In this document: positions 1 through 8,753 of the stretch, in pieces | How the letters are laid out: every line of letters begins with the position of its first letter | Position numbering within the stretch: position 1 is the stretch's first letter | Origin: Agarivorans litoreus | Lineage (GTDB): Bacteria; Pseudomonadota; Gammaproteobacteria; Enterobacterales; Celerinatantimonadaceae | Assembly: GCF_019649015.1 (NCBI RefSeq) | Contig: NZ_BLPI01000001.1 | Coordinates: forward strand, 2,497,001 to 2,561,000 | Direction of reading: 5' to 3' | DNA: 64,000 bases | Notes under the pieces: generated by a model | What the model was told of the DNA's origin: nothing | Database searches by the model: none | What the model saw: the letters and a program-made list of their open reading frames with translations, nothing else | Program-made: the position numbers and the translations under genes

Positions 1-1212
1 TTGACGCCAAAACTGACTGCGCGCACCACCACCAATTAAGGTAATTTCTTCTGGTTTTAAGCCCGTTGCATGCAATGCATCTAAGCCGTCGGCAAAGGCG
101 TAAGCCACGCCTTCTAAGACCGCGCGGCATAAATCTAATGGGCCAGTTGAATGGGTCATGCCAAAGAATACGCCCTTGGCTTCTGGGTTATTGTGCGGAG
201 TACGTTCGCCCGATAAGTAAGGTAAAAAGTACACTGGGTTATCACTTTCTGGCGCGGCTTCTACGGCGGCTAACATGCTAGGTACGTCTGCTTGGCCGGT
301 TAAGTTAACTACCCAATCTAAACATGAAGCGGCACTAAGAATGACCGACATTTGGTGCCAAGCACCAGGCAAGGCATGACAGAAGCTATGTAAGGCTGAT
401 TCGGGGTTGCTTAGGTAGCCGTCGCTTACCGCAAAGTAAACGCCCGAGGTGCCTAAAGACAACATCGCCTGGCCTGGTTTAGTGATGCCAACACCTACCG
501 CGCCTGCTGCGTTATCGCCACCACCTGCTACTAATGGCACGGCGGGCATGCCCCAGCGCTCGGCGAGTTCTGCTTTAAGGTTACCGGTAACTTCACTGCC
601 TTCAAATAACTCAGGCATGTGTTCACGGCTAAGGCCAGTGGCCGCTAGAATTTCATCACTCCAGTCGCGCTTGGCTACGTCTAACCACATGGTGCCGGCC
701 GAATCTGACATATCAGAGGCAAAGTTGCCCGACAGCAAGTAACGCAAGTAATCTTTAGGCAGCAGTACCTTGTCTACCTTGGCAAAAATTTCCGGCTCGT
801 TTTGCTTAACCCAAAGTAGTTTAGGCGCGGTAAAACCTGGCATCATCAGATTGCCTACGATATCGCGAGAATTAGCCACTACGCGCTCGATTTCTTCACA
901 CTGAGCTGCACTGCGGCCGTCGTTCCATAAAATGGCTGGGCGTAAAATTTCGCCTTGGGCGTCCAGTAAGGTAGCGCCATGCATTTGGCCACTTAGGCCA
1001 ATTGCTTTAACGTCTGCTAGCGAGTGTTGTTTGCTTAATGCGCTAAGTGCATCTTGAGTGGCTTGCCACCAGTCTAGCGGAGCTTGCTCAGACCACAACG
1101 GTGCAGGGCGAGATACTGTTAAGCTTTCGGTGGCTTGGCTTAAAATGTCACCGTTTTCAGCCTGCAGCACAACTTTTACTCCAGAGGTGCCTAAATCAAT
1201 ACCGATATACAT
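1..1212 (-). CDS. xylB: Xylulokinase, 3' end cut by window edge
   Basis: FGGY-family sugar kinase that phosphorylates D-xylulose to xylulose 5-phosphate in the cytoplasm. I translated it from the minus strand; it is open at base 1. It begins MYIGIDLGTSGVK (phosphate-binding motif) and contains LSGQMHGATLLD, RPAILWNDGRS, DYLRYLLSG, a GGGDNAAGAVG segment and LIGGGARSQFWRQ near the cut end. All are typical of XylB. 404 codons are present against about 490 in the family, so roughly the last sixth is missing. It is divergent from xylR, which supports a xylose role over another FGGY substrate. Any xylA gene would lie outside the window. Confidence 0.95.
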   Translation of the reverse strand, partial: MYIGIDLGTSGVKVVLQAENGDILSQATESLTVSRPAPLWSEQAPLDWWQATQDALSALSKQHSLADVKAIGLSGQMHGATLLDAQGEILRPAILWNDGRSAAQCEEIERVVANSRDIVGNLMMPGFTAPKLLWVKQNEPEIFAKVDKVLLPKDYLRYLLSGNFASDMSDSAGTMWLDVAKRDWSDEILAATGLSREHMPELFEGSEVTGNLKAELAERWGMPAVPLVAGGGDNAAGAVGVGITKPGQAMLSLGTSGVYFAVSDGYLSNPESALHSFCHALPGAWHQMSVILSAASCLDWVVNLTGQADVPSMLAAVEAAPESDNPVYFLPYLSGERTPHNNPEAKGVFFGMTHSTGPLDLCRAVLEGVAYAFADGLDALHATGLKPEEITLIGGGARSQFWRQ

Positions 1213-1394
1213 AGAAGTTCCTTATTGGACGCGAGCTGCTCGGCGAAACTACACTGTAATTAAGCGGCAGCAAAAGTGTTTTAAATATGAGCTCATCCTG
1301 CCGCGGATTGGAAACTTGGCTCAATTACGAAAATTACCAGAGGAATAGCGTTTTTCCATGGCGTGCCTGAGTTCACAGTTTCGTTTGAAATGTG

Positions 1395-1410
1395 CATGAT
1401 CATAATCACA
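1395..1410. promoter_or_regulatory. Possible CRP-like site in xylB-xylR intergenic region
   Basis: The divergent xylB/xylR gap (1213-1495) contains CATGA-N6-TCACA with an ATCACATT right flank. The right half matches the CRP half-site and the left half matches 3 of 5 positions. Catabolite control of xylose genes is well known in Enterobacteria. Here the site is an inference from one imperfect dyad. I could not assign a XylR operator with confidence. Confidence 0.3.
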
Positions 1411-1495
1411 TTACGATTTTTCACAGTGGCGCTTCGTTAATTTTTTTTAGATATTAAATTAAATATTGATCGGCCGCGTGCTTTTAGGAGCCCCC

Positions 1496-2674
1496 ATGTT
1501 TGATAAACGTTTCAAAATTACATTGTTATTTAACGCAAATAAGGTTTATGACCGCCAAATTATTAAAGGTATTGGCGACTACTTACAGGCATCACAATGT
1601 GATTGGGATATATTTCTAGAGGAAGATTTTCGCTGTCGGATCAGCAAGCTACAACATTGGGTAGGCGACGGCATTATTGCCGATTTCGACGACCCAGAAA
1701 TTGAAAAAGCCCTAACTGGCCTGCGTGTGCCAGTGGTGGCTGTGGGTAGCTCTTACGAAAACCCAGAGCAATACCCTGACTTTCCTTACGTGGCTACCGA
1801 CAACCGTGCTTTGGTTAATTCAGCTTATGAGCACTTAAAAGCCAAGGGTTTGGAGTATTTCGCTTACTACGGCATGCCGCCTAATGAGGGCAACCGTTGG
1901 GCGATGGAGCGTGAAGCTATTTTCCAACAATTGGTAGCAGGTGATGGTTACGAGTGTGCGGTTTATCGCGGCATGGAAACCACCCCTGAGTCTTGGCAGT
2001 ATGCAATGAATCGCCTGGCGGATTGGATTCAATCTATGCCTAAGCCGGTAGGCATTGTTGCAGTATCTGATGCGCGAGCGCGCCACTTGCTGCAAGTGTG
2101 TGATCACTTGGGGATCATCGTGCCAGACAAAGTGTCGATTATTGGTATTGATGATGAAGACTTAACTCGCCATTTAAGCCGAGTATCTTTGAGTTCGGTG
2201 GCGCAAGGTTGTCGTAAAATGGGCTTCCAAGCGGCCAAGCTATTACACCGCCAACTACAAGGCCAAGAATTACGTAAAGTACGTGAGCTGGTAGGCCCAG
2301 AGCAAGTGGTTGAGCGCCAATCTACCGATTACAAAGCGCTAAAAGACCCTTACGTTATTCAAGCAATGCACTTTATTCGCCATAACGCCTGTAAAGGCAT
2401 TAAGGTTGAGCAAGTATTAGATTATGTAAAAGTCTCGCGTTCAAACCTAGAAAAGCGTTTTAAAGATGATATTGGCCACTCGGTTCATCAAGAAATTCAC
2501 TGTGCTAAGTTAGAACAAGCCATGAGTTTGTTGCGTAATACCGAGCTTTCCACCTCCGACATTGCGGAGCTATGTGGTTACCCTTCTTTGCAATACATGT
2601 ATGCGGTATTTAAGAAAGACTTAGAGTTAACGCCTAAGGCTTACCGTATTAGTAAACAAGAGCAAGAAGAATAG
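1496..2674 (+). CDS. xylR: Xylose operon activator XylR (AraC family)
   Basis: Xylose-responsive transcription activator. The N-terminal two thirds (about 1-270) is a LacI/periplasmic-binding-like sensor (VPDKVSIIGIDDEDLTRHLSRVSLSSV). The C-terminal 100 residues form an AraC double helix-turn-helix (VEQVLDYVKVSRSNLEKRF and STSDIAELCGYPSLQYMYAVFKK). I chose ATG 1496 because AGGAG lies 5-6 bases upstream; a TTG at 1466 would add ten unlikely residues. The resulting 392 residues equal the usual XylR length. It is divergent from xylB, the expected regulatory pairing. Confidence 0.93.
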   Translation: MFDKRFKITLLFNANKVYDRQIIKGIGDYLQASQCDWDIFLEEDFRCRISKLQHWVGDGIIADFDDPEIEKALTGLRVPVVAVGSSYENPEQYPDFPYVATDNRALVNSAYEHLKAKGLEYFAYYGMPPNEGNRWAMEREAIFQQLVAGDGYECAVYRGMETTPESWQYAMNRLADWIQSMPKPVGIVAVSDARARHLLQVCDHLGIIVPDKVSIIGIDDEDLTRHLSRVSLSSVAQGCRKMGFQAAKLLHRQLQGQELRKVRELVGPEQVVERQSTDYKALKDPYVIQAMHFIRHNACKGIKVEQVLDYVKVSRSNLEKRFKDDIGHSVHQEIHCAKLEQAMSLLRNTELSTSDIAELCGYPSLQYMYAVFKKDLELTPKAYRISKQEQEE

Positions 2675-2686
2675 TCAGCAGCAACG

Positions 2687-2720
2687 GCGCTTTGGCTTGA
2701 GTCAAAGCGCATTTCCTTTT
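2687..2720 (+). terminator. Terminator after xylR
   Basis: The perfect 8-bp arms GCGCTTTG and CAAAGCGC (2687-2694 and 2703-2710) enclose an 8-base loop and are followed by ATTTCCTTTT. They sit 13 bases after the xylR stop, which fits an intrinsic terminator with a weak U tract. Confidence 0.6.
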
Positions 2721-2764
2721 AAGCTCAAGGCTGTTTGCTGGTTGGTATAAAAGGAGAGCTGCAC

Positions 2765-3655
2765 TTGTCGAAGATTAATAATGTTGCCATTGTAGGTGGC
2801 ACCCACGGTAATGAATTTAGTGGGGTGTACTTAATAAATAAATGGCAGCAACATCCTCAACTTATTGCCCGTCCTAGCCTCAAAGTAGAAACTGTATTTG
2901 CCAACCCTAAAGCGCATGGTGAAAACAAACGCTACATTGATGCCGATTTAAATCGCCAATTTAGCGCTACTAACCTAGCTGATTTTAGTTTGGCCAATTA
3001 TGAGCAATCACGCGCTAAAGCGCTGCACCAGCAGCTTGGCCCTAAATCAAAACCGAACATGGATTTGGTTATCGACTTGCACAACACTACCTCTAACATG
3101 GGACCTACCCTTATCTTGTTAGAGCAGACGTCTTTCTACAAACAACTTGCCGCTTACGTCACTATGCGGATGCCAGAAGCTGTGGTGTTTCTGGATGAGC
3201 CGGAAGAGGATATGAGTAATCATCGCTTCCTCGCAAGTTGTGGTAAATACGGCGTTTTAATTGAGGTAGGGCCGCAGCCGCAATCGGTATTGCGCCAAGA
3301 TGTGTTGGAGCAAATGGAGCAAATGACCGGGCATATTCTTGATTTTGTCGAGCTGCATAACCAACAAGATTTACCCGAGCTTCCCAAACAAGTAGAGGCC
3401 TTTTTGTATCTCGATAGCATTAAACTGCCGCTTAACGACAAGGGTGAACGACTAGCGATGGTGCACAGCAATGTGCAAGACAATGACTACCAGCCAATTA
3501 ATCCTGGTGACCCCATTTTTAGAACCTTTATGGGCGAAGACATTTGTTATCAAGGCGAGAAAACCGTATACCCAGCGTTTATTAACGAAGCGGCTTATTA
3601 CGATAACGATTTAGCCATGTCCTTGCTGGATAAAGTGTATTTGGAGCTTGAGTAA
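2765..3655 (+). CDS. Aspartoacylase (N-acyl-aspartate deacylase)
   Basis: Zinc carboxypeptidase-like amidohydrolase of the AspA/AstE family, predicted to hydrolyse N-acetyl-aspartate or a related N-acyl amino acid. Visible motifs are GGTHGNEFSG (zinc ligands H and E), DADLNRQF (substrate site), DLHNTTSNMG (third zinc ligand H) and LIEVGPQ (catalytic Glu). I chose a TTG start at 2765 because AAGGAG lies 8 bases upstream; the frame is open back to 2735 but lacks a matching ribosome site there. The 296-residue length is normal. It follows xylR but has no obvious functional link. The exact acyl substrate is not shown by sequence. Confidence 0.85.
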   Translation: MSKINNVAIVGGTHGNEFSGVYLINKWQQHPQLIARPSLKVETVFANPKAHGENKRYIDADLNRQFSATNLADFSLANYEQSRAKALHQQLGPKSKPNMDLVIDLHNTTSNMGPTLILLEQTSFYKQLAAYVTMRMPEAVVFLDEPEEDMSNHRFLASCGKYGVLIEVGPQPQSVLRQDVLEQMEQMTGHILDFVELHNQQDLPELPKQVEAFLYLDSIKLPLNDKGERLAMVHSNVQDNDYQPINPGDPIFRTFMGEDICYQGEKTVYPAFINEAAYYDNDLAMSLLDKVYLELE

Positions 3656-3957
3656 CACCGCTTAACAAGAGCGCTAATTTGGCGCTGTTGTGAGTTGCTT
3701 TATCGCGGATTTATTTTGTGACGATTTTCCAAGAACCCATCCGCTATTATTGAATGGTTTAGCAAATCAAGCGTAAGTGTGCAGAGGTCTGATTCGATAC
3801 CTTTCTTGTTAGTCTCAAGCATGGGGCACAGACCAAGAAGAGACCGTAAGCCTTTTAATTTTGGTTTGTGGCAACTATGTCGTTTAGCTTAAAGAAAGCC
3901 TAAGCGATTCGTTTTATGCTGCTAGTGTTGTCTTCGTTTATTAATAGGTAAATGGCC
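3656..3957. other. Intergenic gap, 302 bp, one weak hairpin
   Basis: No convincing reading frame. A weak hairpin (CAAGAGCGC / GCGCTGTTG, about 3667-3692) after the aspartoacylase may end transcription. I see no other structure; the promoter of the DUF1840 gene presumably lies in the right half. Confidence 0.4.
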
Positions 3958-4272
3958 ATGTTAATTACATTCAGCTGCAAAGCTTATGCAAATGTCACCA
4001 TGTTTGGCGATATTGGTTTAGCGTTATTAAAAATGATGGGGCACAGTGGCAGTGTGCCGGGAGCGATACGGGCCGAAGATGTTGCCGAAGCATTAAGCCA
4101 GTTAAAAGCTGGGCTTGAGCTAGCGGCTAAGGCTCAAGCAGAGCAATCTCAAGCTAATGAGAACGATGCTGAGTTAGAACCTGCGATTAGCTTAAATACT
4201 CGTGCTCAGCCCTTAATTGAGCTATTAAGCTCAGCGGCTAAAAAACACTGTGATGTGATGTGGGATCGTTAA
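3958..4272 (+). CDS. DUF1840 family protein
   Basis: Small cytoplasmic protein of unknown function. The N-terminus MLITFSCKAYANVTMFGDIGL and the later MMGHSGSVPGAI and AEDVAEAL segments are the conserved core of DUF1840, found mostly in beta- and gammaproteobacteria. The middle (about 50-75) is rich in Ala, Gln and Glu and probably helical. I prefer ATG 3958 to ATG 3952: AGGT is at a usable distance only for 3958, and family members start MLITF. No partner gene is evident. It stands alone between gaps. Confidence 0.8.
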   Translation: MLITFSCKAYANVTMFGDIGLALLKMMGHSGSVPGAIRAEDVAEALSQLKAGLELAAKAQAEQSQANENDAELEPAISLNTRAQPLIELLSSAAKKHCDVMWDR

Positions 4273-4426
4273 GTGTAGCGCTAATACTGAATAACTGCGC
4301 GGGTTTACTCAATGGCGAGTGTGATTAGCACTATTCCCATGCTAGATGTTTCGTTTTCACCCTTGTTTTTTATGGTGTAGAGCGTGATAGGTAAGGTTGT
4401 CTTTTTACGCCGGTCTAGGTGTGATT

Positions 4427-4564
4427 ATGCTGAAAATGGGGCTGCGTGAAGGCGTGTCGGCGAACTTAATCGTAGAGTTTTTGCTGTTAGTGTTGCTGGT
4501 AATGGCCAGTGCGGTATTGGCAGCAATGCCATACAATAAGCGAGTATGTGTTTCGTTAAACTAA
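4427..4564 (+). CDS. Possible small membrane protein or gene remnant
   Basis: A 45-codon frame beginning MLKMGLREGVSANL, with a 19-residue hydrophobic stretch (LIVEFLLLVLLVMASAVLA) and a short basic tail ending in TAA just before a strong terminator. The open frame extends upstream to about 4391 and a GTG at 4421 is possible. There is no clear ribosome site. It could be a real single-pass small protein or the last helix of a deleted transporter. I recognise no family. Confidence 0.3.
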   Translation: MLKMGLREGVSANLIVEFLLLVLLVMASAVLAAMPYNKRVCVSLN

Positions 4565-4570
4565 ATAACA

Positions 4571-4596
4571 AGAAACCCGCCTTGAAGCGGGTTTTT
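4571..4596. terminator. Bidirectional terminator
   Basis: Perfect 8-bp stem AAACCCGC/GCGGGTTT with loop CTTGAA and a T run on the plus strand (4591-4595). On the minus strand it lies just past the end of the 4615-5202 gene, so it can serve both directions. Confidence 0.85.
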
Positions 4597-4614
4597 AGCA
4601 TTTACTCGTAAGAT

Positions 4615-5202
4615 CTAGCTGGCTTCTAAAACCTGTAAGATATCGTGCATCGATTGTTGATATTGTTGCTGATTTGAATTCTTAAATAGTAACAAGTCAT
4701 CTACTACCTCTGGGTTGTCGATACAATGAGGAATAGAGAAGTCTACGCCTGCAATGTACTCATCCCAATTAGCTAGCTTCCAGCTATCTCTTGGTGAGTT
4801 TCGTTCAATCATTCGCTGTTTAACGACTTCCACATCGGTTTCTACCCAAACCACCGTAAGTCGTGCATTTTTTTCTAGCAGCTGCTGTTTTAAGTTGTCG
4901 ATATAGGCCGTATCTCTAATTTCTCGGGTGAATGGCGCATTTATTAAAACGATATCGTCATAGTCTAAGGCTTCCATGGCGAGTGCTAGAGTGGCCTGGT
5001 ATTCATAGTTACGTATGTGTTGCTCAAAGAACTCGGAACTGCGGTTCACCTCGACATTTGCGAGTTTAAAAATTTGATGTGATAACACAATGAGGGTGTC
5101 TTTATCTAAGTACACAACGTGCTTAAGCGCTTTGGCTAGTTGTTTAGATATGTAGGTTTTCCCGCTGGCCGGAGGTGACGTTACCAAAATTAGTCGTTTC
5201 AT
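4615..5202 (-). CDS. P-loop kinase-like protein (AAA_33/zeta-like fold)
   Basis: Predicted cytoplasmic ATP-dependent kinase of unknown substrate. The N-terminus carries a Walker A motif SPPASGKT at residues 9-16, directly after a beta strand. Asp-containing YLDKDTL (about 31-37) resembles the catalytic Asp of nucleoside, gluconate or zeta-type kinases. VWVETDVEVVKQRMIERNSPRD is a typical lid region with arginines. Length is 195 residues. There is no antitoxin-like partner beside it, so a zeta toxin role is not supported. It is transcribed alone on the minus strand. Confidence 0.65.
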   Translation of the reverse strand: MKRLILVTSPPASGKTYISKQLAKALKHVVYLDKDTLIVLSHQIFKLANVEVNRSSEFFEQHIRNYEYQATLALAMEALDYDDIVLINAPFTREIRDTAYIDNLKQQLLEKNARLTVVWVETDVEVVKQRMIERNSPRDSWKLANWDEYIAGVDFSIPHCIDNPEVVDDLLLFKNSNQQQYQQSMHDILQVLEAS

Positions 5203-5319
5203 TATCGTTCCGTAATTTAATTAGAGGCCTCAGAGAAGCCCATGTAATTGAGACTGAAAGTTGCTTTTCTATTGCTAACGTTAATCATTAATTTGCTAAT
5301 TAACTGCGGGTGGGGCTGG

Positions 5320-6291
5320 TTAAAACCAGCGCTTCCATTTAAATACGGCAATTAGTGATACTGCAATTAGCAGCATTGTTCCAAGCAAAATGAAGTAGCC
5401 GTTTGGGTGATGAAGTTCGGGTATCACTTCAAAATTCATTCCGTAAATGCCGGCTAAAAAACTTAAAGGGACAAAGATGGCGGTAATTAAGGTTAATACC
5501 CGCATGGTGTTGTTAAGTTTGTGCGAACTTATCGATAAGTAACCATCCACTAAATCACCGCAAATGTCGTAATACATGCTGCTAAGGCTATGCAATCGTT
5601 CGAAGCGCTCGTGCAAGTCTTGCAGCACCGGTTGATCGATCGCTATGTCGTTTACACTTTGTTCTTGCTCTAGATGCAGCAGCTTTTTACTTAGGCTTAG
5701 GTGGTAACTAAAAATTCGGTTGAGCCGAAGAATGTCAGTTTTATAGCGAGTAATGGTGCCGAGTAATTGGTCGTCACCATGGCTACTTAATTGCTCTTCT
5801 AACCCACTCAGTTGATCTTCAAATTCGAGTAATTGGTTTAAATATAAAGTTGAAGCACTGTGCATGATCCGGCTAGCTAAACTTAGAGGGTGCTGGAGAT
5901 ATTTATGAAAGGGCTGTTGCAAGAGGTTTTCTATGCCTTGCGATTGGCCATCATGCAGGGTAATCAGATAGTTTTTGCCTACAAACATGGCCAGCTGCAT
6001 ATGTTCAAATTTTAAATCTCCGATGCAGCGTTGAATGCCTCGATAAAGCATGAAGATTTGTTGATCGAAGAGCTCTATTTTAGGCGGGTGGCGAGAGCGA
6101 AAAGTATCGATGATTGCTAAGGGGTGGCAGTCAAAGCGTTTAAGTAATTGCTCTGCTTTGGCATGGCTAAAGCTACTCAAATTAATGTCTATCCAGATAT
6201 TGCCTTGCTCTTGCTCTAACCACTTGCCAATTTGTTGCTCATCACCTTGCTGAGGAGTTTCGTCCTTTTGGCTTAACCAAGTTCTAATCAT
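5320..6291 (-). CDS. CorA-family divalent metal transporter
   Basis: Inner-membrane CorA/ZntB-type channel. The cytoplasmic N-terminal alpha/beta and long helical funnel (about 1-260) lead to two C-terminal transmembrane helices. The signature YGMN lies at the end of the first helix (LAGIYGMNFEVIPEL, near residue 285) and the protein ends in a basic KWKRWF tail. Length 323 is typical. It lies 40 bases downstream of mgtE on the same strand, so the two Mg2+ transporters are probably co-transcribed. ZntB-type zinc transport cannot be excluded from sequence alone. Confidence 0.85.
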   Translation of the reverse strand: MIRTWLSQKDETPQQGDEQQIGKWLEQEQGNIWIDINLSSFSHAKAEQLLKRFDCHPLAIIDTFRSRHPPKIELFDQQIFMLYRGIQRCIGDLKFEHMQLAMFVGKNYLITLHDGQSQGIENLLQQPFHKYLQHPLSLASRIMHSASTLYLNQLLEFEDQLSGLEEQLSSHGDDQLLGTITRYKTDILRLNRIFSYHLSLSKKLLHLEQEQSVNDIAIDQPVLQDLHERFERLHSLSSMYYDICGDLVDGYLSISSHKLNNTMRVLTLITAIFVPLSFLAGIYGMNFEVIPELHHPNGYFILLGTMLLIAVSLIAVFKWKRWF

Positions 6292-6331
6292 AGTGTGCCC
6301 TTAGGGGTTGTACTGCACTGGTGTTGTTGGC

Positions 6332-7702
6332 TTAGTTCATGAGTAATAGTGAAGCTAGGCCAAGAAAAGCCACAAAACCGACAATGTCGGTGACAGTGGT
6401 TAAAATGACCGAGCCAGCAACGGCTGGGTCTATTTTCATCTTTTTCAGTATAAATGGGATCATTGTGGCAGACGCTGCTGCAGCTAAGCTATTAAGCACA
6501 ATGGCTACAAAGATAACCGCGCCTAAGGCAGCAGACTTAAACCACAGGCTAACCACAAGCGCGATGACTAGACCTAAGGCTAAGCCGTTGAATGCGGCAA
6601 TTTTTAACTCTTTGTTAAGTAATAGTTTTAGGTTACTTTGTTGTAAGTGATTAAGCGCTATACCGCGCAAGGCGACCGCCAATGTTTGGCTGCCTGCAAT
6701 GCCGCCCATGCTGGCCACCACCGGCATTAATATCGCCAGCGCTACTAGCTGTTGGAGCGCGCCTTCAAATAAGCCAATTACCCATGAGGCCAAAAATGCC
6801 GTGGCTAAATTGGTGGTTAGCCAAATCGCCCGCATTTTGGCCGCGGTAGGTACCGGGGTAAACAGATCTTCTTCATCCGATGGTGTATCAATAATCGCCA
6901 CATCTAAACTGCGTTCTTGTAGCCATTGCACAATGTTTGATAAGGCAATGGCGCCTACAATTTTTCCGTCTTTTTGTACTGGGTTCCAAGCATGGCCAGG
7001 TACCACATTCAGTGATAAGGATACATCGGCCAGCATTTGTTGGTGGTCAAAAACTTCGATATGTTGGCTAAGTTCACTCAGTCGAATGTTGTCGCTGGCG
7101 TTGGCTATATCAGTCAAGCTGCAAGCACCTTGAAATTGCCCTTGGGCATCCACCAAATATACCGCCACATGTTTGTCGGTTTGGGCGCTTAAGCGTTGTT
7201 TAATGCGAGCCACTGTTGAGTTGGGGCGAGCACGCAATATGTGGGTATCAACATAACGACCAATTTGTTCATCGTCGTAACTTAGTGCATCTTGCAGTTG
7301 TGCCGCGCTAAGCTCATCTTGTTGCTCAAGATAAACCTCCACCATTGATTCTGGAAGAAAGTCAGCAAATTCAACGATTTCAGTGTCGTTAATGGTTTGC
7401 TGTAAGGCGTTTAGCTGCGACTGATTAAAGAGTTCGAACAAGTGCTTAACGGTCTCATATTGCATTAGGTGCAATATGTCCCAGTAGCGCTCGGTTGCTA
7501 AGTGAGGCCAGATTTGTTGGCGGTAGTTGTCGGGCAACGATTCAAGCAAGTTAGCCAATATGGCATTGTCATATTGGCTAATAAAGCTGAGTTCAGTTAC
7601 GGGTAATTCGTGTTCCAGAATGTCCAAAACACGACGAAGCGCCGCATCATGATGACCATCAAAAGTTTGTTGGTTGGAGCTTGCTAAGTTTTCGCTGGTC
7701 AT
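6332..7702 (-). CDS. mgtE: Magnesium transporter MgtE
   Basis: Mg2+ channel with a cytoplasmic gate. Domain order is an N-terminal superhelical MgtE_N domain (about 20-125), two CBS repeats (about 130-255, including VYLVDAQGQFQGACSLTDI and PVQKDGKIVGAIALSNIVQWLQ), then five hydrophobic helices from about 290 to the end. The conserved channel segments LMPVVASMGGIAGSQTLAV and KKMKIDPAVAGSVILTTVTD are visible. Length 456 is normal. AAGGA lies 8 bases before the ATG. It starts 65 bases after the RimB-like gene and may be read through from that operon. Confidence 0.93.
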   Translation of the reverse strand: MTSENLASSNQQTFDGHHDAALRRVLDILEHELPVTELSFISQYDNAILANLLESLPDNYRQQIWPHLATERYWDILHLMQYETVKHLFELFNQSQLNALQQTINDTEIVEFADFLPESMVEVYLEQQDELSAAQLQDALSYDDEQIGRYVDTHILRARPNSTVARIKQRLSAQTDKHVAVYLVDAQGQFQGACSLTDIANASDNIRLSELSQHIEVFDHQQMLADVSLSLNVVPGHAWNPVQKDGKIVGAIALSNIVQWLQERSLDVAIIDTPSDEEDLFTPVPTAAKMRAIWLTTNLATAFLASWVIGLFEGALQQLVALAILMPVVASMGGIAGSQTLAVALRGIALNHLQQSNLKLLLNKELKIAAFNGLALGLVIALVVSLWFKSAALGAVIFVAIVLNSLAAAASATMIPFILKKMKIDPAVAGSVILTTVTDIVGFVAFLGLASLLLMN

Positions 7703-7767
7703 TGACGATGTCCTTGTTATTGCAAATTACTGGGTGTTGGTGTTCCTCATTATGTCGCTAGTTAGTA

Positions 7768-8193
7768 TTAGTTATTTACCAAGAAGCTTTGAGCGGGGTC
7801 TACCAACACTTTATCGCCCATCCCCTGTCGACCTAATAGCATTAAGTAGGTCATATCTTGGCGGTTGCTTAAGGTTATTTCAATCGGCCAAATGAGCTCA
7901 CCCAGTTGAAAGCGCGTTTGTATAACATAGCGCTGTTCTACGTCACCATTGGATGACTTGATTTTTCTGGTGTCATAAATGGGCGCGCTACAACGGCAAA
8001 CCCGTTCAAGGTTATAGATATCAGGGTGTAAATCAAAGCTAATGTGTGGTTTGCCATCTACTTTTTTTCGTTCAAGATTATCCACATGTAGCGCCGACGT
8101 TTTAGCGCCAGTATCTACCCTAACTTGCAAATCGGTAATGCCTAAATCTGGCAGATTACAGGTTTCTAGATTGCCAATTACCAGTTTATTCAC
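7768..8193 (-). CDS. RimB-like retropepsin-type aspartic protease
   Basis: Small cytoplasmic protein of the family often named ATP-dependent zinc protease, now related to retropepsin-like RimB, which acts with RimK in Pseudomonas. The motif RVDTGAKTSALHV carries the catalytic Asp, and LLGRQGMGDKVLVDP near the C-terminus is also conserved. I chose GTG at 8193 because GAGGAAG sits about 8 bases upstream; an ATG at 8211 has its purines too close. This start overlaps the upstream mscS stop by 8 bases, indicating translational coupling. A processing role on RimK or its products is inferred from neighbours. Confidence 0.75.
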   Translation of the reverse strand: MNKLVIGNLETCNLPDLGITDLQVRVDTGAKTSALHVDNLERKKVDGKPHISFDLHPDIYNLERVCRCSAPIYDTRKIKSSNGDVEQRYVIQTRFQLGELIWPIEITLSNRQDMTYLMLLGRQGMGDKVLVDPAQSFLVNN

Positions 8194-8740
8194 TGACTTC
8201 TTCCTCTTCATTACCTTGTAATTTAGGCTTTGCCTCCACCGCGCGAGTAGGTTGGTGCTCACCTATTACTACCGCTTTTTGAAAAACCATGGCGTTGGGA
8301 AAGGTGAGCTTAGAGCCATTTTTGGCCAGTAGAATCACATGGAACAAGGTGATTTCTTCTAAACGGCCTTCAACCGAGTTGTCTCCATCTAAGATTTTTA
8401 CGTGATCGCCAACGCGGTAAGGGAAAAAGAAAAACACCACAATACTGGCGGTAACATTGCTTAAAATCGACCACTGGGCAAATAAGGCTACACCAACAAC
8501 CGCAAATACCGAGGATAAAAACACCCCAAAATCATTAAAACCCAAATCACCAATAAGGCTAACCACCATTACTAATACTAATATTAGAACACTGCGCAGT
8601 ACCCAACTAACATAGTGAATTCTTGTTTTAGCAATATTGCGTGCCGCGCCGAAGTTAAGCACCAGTGTATTAACTTTGCTTTGAGTGACATAAAAAATCG
8701 CAAATGCGACAACAATTATCAAAAAGCTATTAATGCTCAT
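8186..8740 (-). CDS. Small MscS-family mechanosensitive channel
   Basis: Inner-membrane small-conductance channel homologue, 184 residues, shorter than classic MscS (about 286). The N-terminus has one hydrophobic helix (SFLIIVVAFAIFYV), a second and third helix follow (SVLILVLVMVVSLI and VFLSSVFAVVGVALFAQW), and then the MscS beta domain begins (SNVTASIVVFFFFPYRVGDHV, LEEITLFHVILLAKNGSKLTFPNAMV). The C-terminal cytoplasmic cage is truncated, as in other mini-MscS proteins. It lies in the rimK operon, 13 bases after the amidohydrolase and overlapping rimB. A function beyond turgor release is not visible. Confidence 0.85.
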   Translation of the reverse strand: MSINSFLIIVVAFAIFYVTQSKVNTLVLNFGAARNIAKTRIHYVSWVLRSVLILVLVMVVSLIGDLGFNDFGVFLSSVFAVVGVALFAQWSILSNVTASIVVFFFFPYRVGDHVKILDGDNSVEGRLEEITLFHVILLAKNGSKLTFPNAMVFQKAVVIGEHQPTRAVEAKPKLQGNEEEEVSE

Positions 8741-8753
8741 TACCTAGCCTCTC

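Noticed and set aside
4615-5202. Zeta-toxin style antitoxin-toxin module
   Set aside because: The kinase fold fits, but there is no antitoxin-like gene upstream, and the substrate is unknown.
7703-7767. Mg2+ riboswitch before mgtE
   Set aside because: The gap from the previous gene is only 65 bp, too short for an M-box, and shows no conserved core.
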